Origin: Croceibacterium_B sp963811255
GTDB taxonomy: Bacteria > Pseudomonadota > Alphaproteobacteria > Sphingomonadales > Sphingomonadaceae
Direction of reading: 5' to 3'
Assembly (NCBI GenBank): GCA_963811255.1
Contig: CAWEQI010000001.1
Coordinates: 620,001-684,000, forward strand
DNA: 64,000 nt
Shown here piece by piece: positions 1-7,888 of the stretch. The notes beneath the pieces were generated by a model. That model made no database searches. It worked only from the letters and a program-made list of their open reading frames with translations, and had not been told where the DNA came from. The position numbers and the translations under genes are program-made. Numbering within the stretch: position 1 is the first letter of the stretch; every line of letters begins with the position of its first letter.

Positions 1-269
1 ATCAGGTGATCGACGCTCGCCGGAATGTGGTGGCGATAGGCCCCCGCGCCGAGGAAGAACGGCGCTTCGCCGGCCGAGAGGTTCTGCGCCGCAAGCTTCG
101 CCATATGCCGCTCGACCGCCATTTCGCTGGCATGCGGCGGCAGGCCCTCAATCGGCCCCTCAAGGTAATGCTCGGCCGGAACGTCGGCGAACAAGGCGTC
201 AATCGTATCCACACCGACGACGTCGAGCATCGCCGGGCGGTCGGCATCCGTCAGGGGTAGGTAACGCAT
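1..269 (-). CDS. gcvPA: Glycine dehydrogenase (decarboxylating) subunit 1, N-terminal part
   Basis: Only the first 89 residues are present; the gene runs off the left edge of the window. The protein starts MRYLPLTDADRPAMLDVVGV, typical of the alpha subunit of the two-subunit P-protein. With subunit 2 it decarboxylates glycine using pyridoxal phosphate and passes the aminomethyl group to the lipoyl arm of GcvH. It is the third gene of the gcvT-gcvH-gcvPA operon, nine bases after the gcvH stop codon. The ATG at 269 is the natural start. Control is expected from the glycine riboswitch ahead of gcvT. Confidence 0.93.
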   Translation of the reverse strand, partial: MRYLPLTDADRPAMLDVVGVDTIDALFADVPAEHYLEGPIEGLPPHASEMAVERHMAKLAAQNLSAGEAPFFLGAGAYRHHIPASVDHL

Positions 270-278
270 CGAAGATCC

Positions 279-650
279 TTAGAGGGAAGCTACAAAGTCC
301 TTGTACTTCGCTTCGTCCATCAGCCCGTCGAGTTCGTTCTTGTTGGCCACCGTCAGTTTGAAGAACCAGCCGTCGCCTTCGGGCGCGGTGTTGACCAAGG
401 CGGGATCGTCCTCGAGCGCCGAATTGCCCTCGGTCACGGTCCCGCTGACCGGCGAATAGACGTCGCTCGCCGCCTTGACGCTTTCGACCACCGCGGCTTC
501 CTTGCCCTTGGCGAGCCTGGTTCCGGCGGCGGGCACTTCGACGAAGACGATGTCGCCCAGTTGCTGCTGGGCGTAGTCGGTGATGCCGATCGTGGCGCTG
601 TCGCCCTCGACCTCGATCCATTCGTGATCCTCGGTGAAGTAACGCGGCAT
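279..650 (-). CDS. gcvH: Glycine cleavage system H protein
   Basis: This is a 123-residue lipoyl carrier that shuttles the aminomethyl intermediate between the P and T proteins of the glycine cleavage complex in the cytoplasm. The lipoylation motif ESVKAASDVYSP is intact, with the acceptor lysine at residue 59, and the length is normal for the family. The start codon at 650 lies one base after the gcvT stop, so the two genes are almost certainly translated from one mRNA. Nothing unusual is seen. Confidence 0.97.
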   Translation of the reverse strand: MPRYFTEDHEWIEVEGDSATIGITDYAQQQLGDIVFVEVPAAGTRLAKGKEAAVVESVKAASDVYSPVSGTVTEGNSALEDDPALVNTAPEGDGWFFKLTVANKNELDGLMDEAKYKDFVASL

Positions 651-651
651 C

Positions 652-1827
652 TCAGGCGACTCCTTGGCGGTGATAGCGGTGCGGGACGAACGGCAGCGGC
701 ACGACGCGCGCGGGCAGGCGCTTGCCGCGGATCTCGACCTCGAGCCCGGTGCCGGCGGACGATGACTTGCTGGCGACATAGGCCATCGCGACCGGGTGGC
801 CGAGCGTGGGCGAAAAGCCGCCCGAAGTGACCGTTCCGACCTGTTTCTCGCCCGCGAAGACCGGCGCCCCTTCGCGCGCGGCCATGCGGCCGTCGAGCGC
901 GAGACCGACGCGGCGGGTGGGCGTACCGTCGGCGAGCAACTCGCGGATGCGTTCGGCGCCGGGGAAGCCGCCGGACTTCCGTCGCGCCTTGCTGATGGCG
1001 AATTCGAGACCGGCGCTGACCGGGTCGGTTTCGGGCGAAAGGTCATGGCCATAGAGCGGGAGGCCCGCTTCGAGCCTCAGCGAATCGCGCGCGCCGAGGC
1101 CGGCCGGCTTGACCTCGATCTCCGCGCACAGGCGGTCGACCAACTGCTCGACCTGGTCGGCGGCGACGGAGATCTCGAAGCCGTCTTCGCCGGTGTACCC
1201 CGAGCGGGCAATGCCGAGGTGAAGCTCGCCGAAATCGTATTCCACCGCCTGCATGAAGCCAAGTTCTCCGGTCACGCCGCGCATGACGCGTTCGAGCGCC
1301 GCGGCGGCCTCGGGGCCTTGCAGCGCCAGCAGCGCGCGGTCCTCCAGGTGGGTGAGAGTGACGCCCTCCGGCAGGCGCTCGCGCAAGTAGGCGACATCGT
1401 CCCGCTTGGTGGCGCCGTTGACGACGAGGTAATAGCGCGGCTCGCCCCGGTGTCCCTTCGTGCCGGCCTCCTCGTCGCCTTCGATCCACGGCGTGGCGTT
1501 GGAGATCATCAGGTCGTCGAGGATTCCGCCGTTTTCGGCCAGCAGCAGCGAATAGCGGATGCGGCCCGGCTTCAGAGAGGCGACGTCCGTCGGCAGCAGC
1601 GCCTGGAGCGCATCGGCCGCGCCCTCGCCGCTGACCAGCAGCTGGCCCATGTGACTGACGTCGAACAGGCCGGCATGAGTGCGGGTCCATTCGTGCTCGG
1701 CGAGGATGCCCTCGTACTGCAGCGGCATCTCGTAGCCGGCGAACGGCACCATCCGCGCGCCATGCGCTCGATGCCAGGCGTCGAGCGGCAGCGTCGCGAG
1801 GTCTTCGGCTTCGGCGTCTTCGCTCAT
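652..1827 (-). CDS. gcvT: Aminomethyltransferase (glycine cleavage T protein)
   Basis: This is a 391-residue tetrahydrofolate-dependent aminomethyltransferase that releases ammonia from the aminomethyl-lipoyl GcvH and forms 5,10-methylene-THF. The N-terminal region carries the family signature (HRAHGARMVPFAGYEMPLQY, then DVSHMGQ) and the C-terminal half holds the GCV_T C-terminal barrel (SGGFSPTLG). I chose the ATG at 1827; an in-frame TTG at 1830 would add one residue. The N-terminus is about 15-20 residues longer than the shortest family members. It is the first gene of the operon and directly follows a tandem glycine riboswitch. Confidence 0.96.
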   Translation of the reverse strand: MSEDAEAEDLATLPLDAWHRAHGARMVPFAGYEMPLQYEGILAEHEWTRTHAGLFDVSHMGQLLVSGEGAADALQALLPTDVASLKPGRIRYSLLLAENGGILDDLMISNATPWIEGDEEAGTKGHRGEPRYYLVVNGATKRDDVAYLRERLPEGVTLTHLEDRALLALQGPEAAAALERVMRGVTGELGFMQAVEYDFGELHLGIARSGYTGEDGFEISVAADQVEQLVDRLCAEIEVKPAGLGARDSLRLEAGLPLYGHDLSPETDPVSAGLEFAISKARRKSGGFPGAERIRELLADGTPTRRVGLALDGRMAAREGAPVFAGEKQVGTVTSGGFSPTLGHPVAMAYVASKSSSAGTGLEVEIRGKRLPARVVPLPFVPHRYHRQGVA

Positions 1828-1864
1828 CAATCGTCCCGCTACGATGGCAACGCCCGCCCGTGGG

Positions 1865-2085
1865 CCTTGTTCTCCATCGCCCCCTCTGTCGGGAAACCTG
1901 AGAGCCTGGCCCGGGAGCGAATCCGGGCTTACACCTTCGGTGGCCCTCCGAAGCCTTGGCGCAGGAGGGCGCTTTCCAGAGTGCCCGCTTTACCGAACCG
2001 CGGTTCTTTCGCCTGAGAGATTCCGGGGCGGTTGCTCCTTCGGCGGCCCGGCGGTGAAACCGGGCGCTCTCCCACGGCTCGGCCG
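1865..2085 (-). promoter_or_regulatory. Tandem glycine riboswitch upstream of gcvT
   Basis: Read on the minus strand, two glycine aptamers follow one another. The first runs from the GGGAGAGCGCCCGG segment near 2072 to an AATCTCTCAGGCG segment near 2015. The second ends with a GCTCTCAGGTTTCCCGACAG segment near 1885. The paired GGAGAG and CTCTCAGGC elements and the CGCCGAAGG core are the conserved features of the gcvT riboswitch class. It ends about 40 bases before the gcvT start, so it can turn on the operon when glycine is high. The exact edges are approximate. Confidence 0.92.
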
Positions 2086-2139
2086 GGGCGGACCCCGGCG
2101 GGCGAGCATAGTTTCGCGCGAAACGATAGGGCGGTCAAT

Positions 2140-4188
2140 CTAATTCGTGCCGCCCCAATCCTGGTTCGCCCGCGCGATCAGATACTGATGAATCGCTTTG
2201 GCCTGGTCCGGCGAAAGCGTGTCGGCGAAGCTGGCCATGCCGTTCGCCGCGCGCTTGCCGCCGAGGACGATGGCGAGGAAATCGGCGTGGGTCTGCGGCG
2301 ACATATGCCTAAGGTCCTTGACCCCGCCGCGCGCCTCGGCGCCGTGGCACAACGCGCAATGCGCGGCGTAAAGTTGCTCGCCCTGGGCCACCACGTCGGC
2401 CGAGGCGGTCAGCTTGGGCGGCGGCGACAGCTCGGGCACCGCCATCGATTCCTTGGGCAGGGGCGGCAGTTTCGCCGTGCCGCCGAGCTTGAACACCAAC
2501 AGGCGCGGCTTGCCGATGAACAGCTTCGAATAGTTCGAGCGCTCGACGTGGGCGAGGCCGCCGCCCCAACCGGCATTGACGGCGATGTATTGCACCCCGT
2601 CGACCATGTAGGTGATCGGCGCGGCGATCGGCACTTGCTGCACCGGCATCTGCCACACCTTCTCGCCGGTGTCGGCGCGGTAGGCGGCGAAAGTGGTGTT
2701 GATGTTGCCTTGGAGCACCAGGTTGCCGGCGGTCGCGAGCACGCCGCCGCTGCCCTTCTGCTCGTCGGGCGTGCGCCAGACTTCCTTCTCCGTCACCGGG
2801 TCGCGCGCCGACAGCCAGCCGCGCGAATGGGCGTCGGCATAGGCGGTGATCTTTTTGCGCTCGGCGTCGTAGCCGGTGAAGCTGGTGCCGAGCCCCGGAT
2901 GCCCCGGATCGAAGCTGTCGGCCGCGGAATAGGCCATGTAGGTCTCGCTCACCGGCAGGTAGACCAGGTGAGTCAGCGGGCTGTAGGCCATCGGGTTGAA
3001 GTTGTGCGCCCCGCCGGCGCCGGGCGAGACCATGGTCGGGACCTTGCCGTAGCGCACCGCCGGATTCTGGATCGGGCGGCCAGTCTTCATGTCGATCCCG
3101 CTGGCCCAGTTGATCGGCACCGTGGTCTTGGCGCTGAGCAGCTCGCCGGTCTTGCGGTCGAGCACATAGAAGAACCCGTTCTTCGGCGCCTGCATGATGA
3201 CCTGGCGCAGTTTGCCGCCGATCTTGAGGTCGGCGAGGATCATCGGCTGGGTGGCGGTGTAGTCCCATTCCTCGCCCGGGGTGGTCTGGTAATGCCAGAC
3301 GTAGTGGCCGGTATCGACGTTCAGCGCCACGATCGAGGCGAGGAACAGGTTGTCGCCGCCGCCGGGGCTGCGCCAACGCTGCGCCCAGGGCCCGCCGTTG
3401 CCGACCCCGACGTAAACCAGATGCAGCTTGGGATCGTAGGCGAAGCTGTCCCACGCGGTGCCGCCGCCGCCCGTCTTCCACCATTCGCCCGTCCAGGTCT
3501 TGGCGGCCATCGGCATGACACTGTCCGACGCCGCGCCTTCGGGCATTTTCGCCGGATCGCCGGGCACGGTGTAGAAGCGCCAGTCCTGTTTGCCGGTCTC
3601 GGCGTCGTACGCGGTGACATAACCGCGCACGTCCATCTCGGCGCCGCCGTTGCCGATCAGCACCTTCCCGGCATAGACCCGCGGCGCGCCGGTGATCGTG
3701 TAGTTCTTCGAGTGGTCGACCGTCAGCACCGACCACAGCGGCTTGCCGGTTTTCGCATCGAGCGCGATCAGCCGCCCGTCGAGCGTCGCGACGTAGATCT
3801 TGCCGTCGTAAGCGGCGAGACCGCGCGAGACGATATCGCAGCAGGCGAGGCGGCCGAAGCGCAGCGGCACTTGCGGATCGTAGCGCCACAGCACCTTGCC
3901 GTTGGTCGCGTCGTAGGCGGTGACGATGTTCCACGGCTGCACGTTGTAGAGCACGCCGCCAATTTCGAGCGGGGTCGCTTCCATGCCGCGCTCGGTGTCG
4001 ATGTCGGCATACCAGGCGAGGCCGAGCTGCTTGACGTTCGACGCGTTGATCTGGGTCAACGGACTGTAGTGCTGCTCGTCGAGCGTGCGGCCGACCATCG
4101 GCCAGTCCGCCGACGGCGGCTGTCCGGCCGCGGTAAGCAGCAGGGCGGAGGCCAGCGCTATAGCGCGGGCAAGAACTTTGCGGATCAT
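2140..4188 (-). CDS. Quinohemoprotein alcohol dehydrogenase (PQQ-dependent, with cytochrome c domain)
   Basis: This 682-residue periplasmic protein has a signal peptide (residues 1-22). An eight-bladed PQQ propeller follows, with the adjacent-cysteine pair of PQQ dehydrogenases (ACCD, Cys116-Cys117) and repeated WYADIDTERG / GKVLWRYDP-type tryptophan motifs. A C-terminal cytochrome c domain has the haem motif CALCH at 611-615 and a later Met (HMSPQ) as a likely axial ligand. This is the layout of type II quinohemoprotein alcohol dehydrogenases, which pass electrons from alcohol or aldehyde oxidation to the respiratory chain. It begins only 7 bases after the oxygenase gene upstream, so the two are co-transcribed and may act on one substrate. 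The exact substrate cannot be read from the sequence. Confidence 0.88.
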   Translation of the reverse strand: MIRKVLARAIALASALLLTAAGQPPSADWPMVGRTLDEQHYSPLTQINASNVKQLGLAWYADIDTERGMEATPLEIGGVLYNVQPWNIVTAYDATNGKVLWRYDPQVPLRFGRLACCDIVSRGLAAYDGKIYVATLDGRLIALDAKTGKPLWSVLTVDHSKNYTITGAPRVYAGKVLIGNGGAEMDVRGYVTAYDAETGKQDWRFYTVPGDPAKMPEGAASDSVMPMAAKTWTGEWWKTGGGGTAWDSFAYDPKLHLVYVGVGNGGPWAQRWRSPGGGDNLFLASIVALNVDTGHYVWHYQTTPGEEWDYTATQPMILADLKIGGKLRQVIMQAPKNGFFYVLDRKTGELLSAKTTVPINWASGIDMKTGRPIQNPAVRYGKVPTMVSPGAGGAHNFNPMAYSPLTHLVYLPVSETYMAYSAADSFDPGHPGLGTSFTGYDAERKKITAYADAHSRGWLSARDPVTEKEVWRTPDEQKGSGGVLATAGNLVLQGNINTTFAAYRADTGEKVWQMPVQQVPIAAPITYMVDGVQYIAVNAGWGGGLAHVERSNYSKLFIGKPRLLVFKLGGTAKLPPLPKESMAVPELSPPPKLTASADVVAQGEQLYAAHCALCHGAEARGGVKDLRHMSPQTHADFLAIVLGGKRAANGMASFADTLSPDQAKAIHQYLIARANQDWGGTN

Positions 4189-4195
4189 GCGCGGC

Positions 4196-5767
4196 TCAGG
4201 CGGCAGGCAGATCGTAAGCGCCGGCCCAGAAGCCGTGCACTTGGCCGACCACCTTGAACGGCATCTTCACCCGCGCCACCGGCCCGGCCGCGACGTCCTT
4301 GGTATCGACCAGGATCAAGTCGGAGCGGCCCGCTTCCTTCATGCTGCTGCCGATGCCGATCAGGTACCCGTCGCCCTCGGGCGCGTCCTTCCTCCGGGGG
4401 ACGAAGGTCATCTCCGACAGCGAGTAGTCCGGCACGCGAACCATCTGCACGCTCTTCTCCTGGTGGTCGAAAATCGCCCAGCCGCCGTTCGGCCCGACGG
4501 CATTGAGGTAGCCCCAGCGGTAGGGCAGCGTGTGATGGCGGTCGTCCTGCCGCGAGAGCACGCCGGTGACCTGCGGATAGAGCGTCTCGACCTGGTAGCG
4601 GTCGTTGCTCTTGCTCGTCAGGTCGATGGTGAAGCGGCGCAGGCGGCCCTGCGCCTTCACCGGGTCGAACGGCTCATGCACGTTGGGGAAGAACGGAAAC
4701 TGGTTCGTCTCGCCCCCGTCCATGTCGAGCGTGACCTTGTCGCCTTCGGACCAGGCGCCCATCACATGGGTGCAGAACAGGTTGGCGCCCCTGAACCAGC
4801 GGATATCCTTGCCGTCGCCGCTGCGGCGCAGCACGCCGATGTAAACCGGAAGCGTCGAATCGTAGGCGAAGTGCACGCCGCCAGCCTTCATCTGCGCCAT
4901 GTTGGCCGCCATTTGCGTGACCATCAGCACCACGTGCCGCTGAGTGACGGCGAAATCGTGCATCATCGCCGCATAGGGCGCTTGCACCGTCACGCCCCAG
5001 TTGACGTTGCCGTTGCGGTCGGCGCTGAACACGTGGACGTCCTTGCTGGCGAGACCGGTCGCTTCGTAGCCGAAGCTGACGTATTCGCCGGTCAGCGGAT
5101 CGATCTTGGGATGCGCGGTGTGGGTCTGGCTGCCGAGCTTGCCGCCGAAGGTGTAGTAATCGTCCTTCGTCTCGAGCGTCCACGGGTCCATGTAGACCGG
5201 CGGACTGTCCTCCTTGAACACCAGCAGCTTCTTGTGATGGACGAACAGCTGGGTGTTGGCCGTGCCGCGGCTCAGCCCCTTGACGCTGGGATCGTCGGTG
5301 AACGGGTTGCGGTACATCCCGAACAGGCTGCGGCGCGCCTCGTGCTGCGCCTTCCAGCGCTGCGTGCGGGCGTAGCGGGTGCGGTAATCGACATGCCCGT
5401 CCTTGATGCGGAACATCGAGACATGGCCTTCGCCGTCGAACGGGATGTCATGCGAATACTGCGGCGGTTTGGGATACTGCGGATCGGGGCCGACGCGGTA
5501 GAACACGCCGTCGAGGTCGGCCGGCAGCCGGCCTTCGACCTCGCAGTCGTAAAGGTCCATCTCGGCGCGGTTGTTGGTGCTCGGCGGCCCGCCGCCGAAA
5601 GTGCGCGGGTCGGCCGGAAAATCGACCTGTGGGCTGGAGCCGTCTTTCGCCGTCGCCGCAACGGGCAGCCCCGCCACGGCGACACCCGCGCCGAGCGTCG
5701 CCACACCGATGAATTCGCGCCGGCGGAGGCCTGCGCTGGATCGCGAATCTTTGCTTCTTTCGGTCAT
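4196..5767 (-). CDS. Carotenoid/stilbene cleavage oxygenase family protein with Tat signal
   Basis: This 523-residue protein belongs to the RPE65/carotenoid cleavage oxygenase family, which includes lignostilbene dioxygenases. Candidates for the four iron-binding histidines are His219 (TAHPK), His270 (MMHDF), His334 (CTHVMG) and His511 (QVHGFW). The N-terminus RRREFIGVATLGAGVAVAG is a twin-arginine export signal, so the folded enzyme probably acts in the periplasm, the compartment of the quinohemoprotein encoded 7 bases downstream. Such enzymes split a C=C bond to give two aldehydes. Whether the substrate is an apocarotenoid or a lignin-derived stilbene is open; stilbene is plausible for a sphingomonad. 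Confidence 0.85.
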   Translation of the reverse strand: MTERSKDSRSSAGLRRREFIGVATLGAGVAVAGLPVAATAKDGSSPQVDFPADPRTFGGGPPSTNNRAEMDLYDCEVEGRLPADLDGVFYRVGPDPQYPKPPQYSHDIPFDGEGHVSMFRIKDGHVDYRTRYARTQRWKAQHEARRSLFGMYRNPFTDDPSVKGLSRGTANTQLFVHHKKLLVFKEDSPPVYMDPWTLETKDDYYTFGGKLGSQTHTAHPKIDPLTGEYVSFGYEATGLASKDVHVFSADRNGNVNWGVTVQAPYAAMMHDFAVTQRHVVLMVTQMAANMAQMKAGGVHFAYDSTLPVYIGVLRRSGDGKDIRWFRGANLFCTHVMGAWSEGDKVTLDMDGGETNQFPFFPNVHEPFDPVKAQGRLRRFTIDLTSKSNDRYQVETLYPQVTGVLSRQDDRHHTLPYRWGYLNAVGPNGGWAIFDHQEKSVQMVRVPDYSLSEMTFVPRRKDAPEGDGYLIGIGSSMKEAGRSDLILVDTKDVAAGPVARVKMPFKVVGQVHGFWAGAYDLPAA

Positions 5768-5832
5768 TGCCGCCCTCCCCGGTCCGTTGCGCTATCTTGG
5801 CGAATCGGACGGCAGTTGCAAGCGGCTGGGGC

Positions 5833-6207
5833 TCAGGCGCCCGCGAAAGCCACCGTCGAGAGCAGCGCGATCTCGGATTTGCGCGAATCGAGGCGGGTGT
5901 GCTGGACGACGATCGGCACATCGGCTTCGATCACCGACGAATAGGGCGTGTCCCGCGGCACCGGCTCGGGGTCTTCGAGGTCGTTGAAGCGTAGGTGCAG
6001 CGTCCGGCGGGCGGCGACGGTGACCTGGTACGGCCCGGCTGGCTCGCGGTCCTTGAAGAATACGGTGATCGCAACATGCGCGTCCTCGTCGCCAGCGTTG
6101 AGGATGCACGCGGCCTCGTGCGAGATCAGCTCACGTGTGTCGAACGAGCTTTCGCCGGGGATATATCCTTCGGCGATCGCCCAGCGCTTGCGACCGATCG
6201 GCTCCAT
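5833..6207 (-). CDS. Sensory rhodopsin transducer (ASRT) family protein
   Basis: This is a 124-residue soluble protein that closely resembles the Anabaena sensory rhodopsin transducer. It shares the WAIAEGYIP start, CILNAGDEDAHV, RFNDL and PIVVQHTRLDSR segments. ASRT forms a small beta-sandwich tetramer that binds a microbial rhodopsin, and homologues without rhodopsin have been suggested to bind small ligands. No rhodopsin gene lies in the window. The gene sits 65 bases upstream of, and in the same direction as, the carotenoid-oxygenase-type gene, so they could share a transcript. The family call is secure; the cellular role is not. Confidence 0.85.
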   Translation of the reverse strand: MEPIGRKRWAIAEGYIPGESSFDTRELISHEAACILNAGDEDAHVAITVFFKDREPAGPYQVTVAARRTLHLRFNDLEDPEPVPRDTPYSSVIEADVPIVVQHTRLDSRKSEIALLSTVAFAGA

Positions 6208-6284
6208 GCCTTGCTCCTGCCGTTGCTCCCGTTTGGCAACGGCACGTTCCCCGGTCCGGTTCCGAGGGTTCTCGATCGGGAAGG

Positions 6285-6358
<74 letters not shown>

Positions 6359-6411
6359 GTCCGTGGCAGAGGGCGCGCTTGCCACCAAGCGCGGCGCGGC
6401 GTCAAGCGCGC

Positions 6412-6948
6412 TCAGTACCCTTCGAAGGCAATCAGCGACCACGGCTCGACGCCAGCGTTGCGCAACTTTGCGCCGCCGCCGAGCTCGGGCAAGTCGATAA
6501 CGAACAGAGCTCGGTCGACCCGCGCGCCCGCCTGACTTAGCAACTCGGCGCCAGCGAGCGCGGTGCCGCCCGTCGCCAGCAGGTCGTCGACCAGCAGCAC
6601 GGGCTCGCCACGCTCGACGAGCGTCGGATCGAGTTCGAGCCGCGCCTGCCCGTATTCCAGCGCATAGTCGACGCCGATGGCAGGCACCGGCAGCTTGCCG
6701 GGCTTGCGCAGCGGCACGAAGCCGAGGCCGAGCCGGGCGGCAATCGCCGCGCCGAACAGGAAGCCGCGCGCCTCGATCCCGGCCACCGCGGATGCCTGAG
6801 CCGGCGCTGCGGCTTCGACCAGGTGATCGATCGTCGCCGAAAACCCCTCCGGGTGCGAAATCAGCGTGGTGATATCGCGGAAAAGGATGCCGGGCGCCGG
6901 AAAGTCCGGCACCGTCCGCACTAGCGCTTTGATGGCGTCCGGGCTCAC
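6412..6948 (-). CDS. apt: Adenine phosphoribosyltransferase
   Basis: This 178-residue enzyme salvages adenine by forming AMP from adenine and PRPP. The PRPP-binding motif VLLVDDLLATGGT and the segments FRDITTLI and GIEARGFLFG are all present, and the length is normal. The open frame extends upstream into petC, but homology begins at VSPDAIKALVRTVPDFP, so I place the start at the GTG at 6948, 28 bases after the petC stop. No strong ribosome binding site is visible. It follows the cytochrome bc1 operon in the same direction and may be read through from it. Confidence 0.93.
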   Translation of the reverse strand: MSPDAIKALVRTVPDFPAPGILFRDITTLISHPEGFSATIDHLVEAAAPAQASAVAGIEARGFLFGAAIAARLGLGFVPLRKPGKLPVPAIGVDYALEYGQARLELDPTLVERGEPVLLVDDLLATGGTALAGAELLSQAGARVDRALFVIDLPELGGGAKLRNAGVEPWSLIAFEGY

Positions 6949-6976
6949 CGGCGCCCCGGCAGCGAACGGCCTGCGG

Positions 6977-7858
6977 TCACGCCGCCTTGCGCTGCTCCGC
7001 TTCAACTTCCTCGACCTCGTGCTCCGCCGCCCAGACCTGCTTTTTGGCAAGATAGGCGAGCAATGTCGCGAAGATCAGGAAGAAGAGCACGACCCAGCCG
7101 GTCTGATGTCGCTTCGCCAGCGAAGGCTCGGCGGTCCAGACGAGGAACGCGGCGACGTCCTTGGCCATCTGGTCCACCGTCGGCTTGGTGCCGTCCTTGT
7201 ACTGCACCTGGCCTTCGCTCGTCAGCGGCGGCGGCATCGCCAGGTTGAGGTTGGCGAAGTAGGGGTTGAAATACAGGCCCGGCGGGGTCTCGAAGTCGGG
7301 GAACTGTTTCTTGAGCGCCGCCGGAATCGGCTGGAACCCGGTGATCAGCGAATAGACATAGGCCGCGCCGCCGTCGCGCGCCTTGGTGATCAGCGACAGG
7401 TCCGGCGGCACCGCGTTATGATTCGCGGCGCGCGCGGCGATGTCGTTCGGGAACGGCTTGGGGAAGTAATCGGTCGGCGTGCCCGGGCGCATGATCGTCT
7501 CGCCGGTGTCCTTGTCGATGCCCGGCACCATAAACCCCGCAGCGATGGCCTTCACCTCGGCCGGGCTGTAGCCGATCTCGGTCAGGTCGCGGAAAGCCAC
7601 GTGACGCAGCGAATGGCAGGCCGAGCATACTTCCTTGTACACCTGGAAGCCGCGCTGCATCTGCCGATAGTCCTGCGGGCCCCAGTGGCCGAACCAGCCG
7701 TCGCTCGACAGGTGCAGCTCGCGCGGCGGAAGATGGAACACGCTGGAGGCCAGCTTCGCCGGCGGCGAGTAGATCTGGTTGTACAGCCCGGTGCCGAACG
7801 CCCACAGCACCATGACCGCGAAGAACAGTCCGACGAAGAAGCCGATGATACGGACCAT
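6977..7858 (-). CDS. petC: Ubiquinol-cytochrome c reductase, cytochrome c1
   Basis: This 293-residue membrane-anchored c-type cytochrome is the third subunit of the bc1 complex. It has an N-terminal hydrophobic segment (residues 4-22), the haem motif CSACH at 78-82, and a C-terminal membrane anchor (VVLFFLIFATLLAYLAKK). The likely axial Met is in the NLAMPPPL segment. It takes electrons from the Rieske protein and gives them to soluble cytochrome c. It is the last gene of petA-petB-petC, 30 bases after petB. Confidence 0.95.
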   Translation of the reverse strand: MVRIIGFFVGLFFAVMVLWAFGTGLYNQIYSPPAKLASSVFHLPPRELHLSSDGWFGHWGPQDYRQMQRGFQVYKEVCSACHSLRHVAFRDLTEIGYSPAEVKAIAAGFMVPGIDKDTGETIMRPGTPTDYFPKPFPNDIAARAANHNAVPPDLSLITKARDGGAAYVYSLITGFQPIPAALKKQFPDFETPPGLYFNPYFANLNLAMPPPLTSEGQVQYKDGTKPTVDQMAKDVAAFLVWTAEPSLAKRHQTGWVVLFFLIFATLLAYLAKKQVWAAEHEVEEVEAEQRKAA

Positions 7859-7888
7859 GATACCTGTCTTTCCCCTAAATCCGTCCGC

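Noticed and set aside
2032..4257. Very long open frame on the plus strand opposite the PQQ dehydrogenase gene
   Set aside because: It is antisense to a well-supported gene, has His/Arg/Ala-rich composition typical of GC-rich shadow frames, and shows no family motif. The same holds for 6866-9424, 10397-13405 and the minus-strand frames opposite the P-type ATPase.
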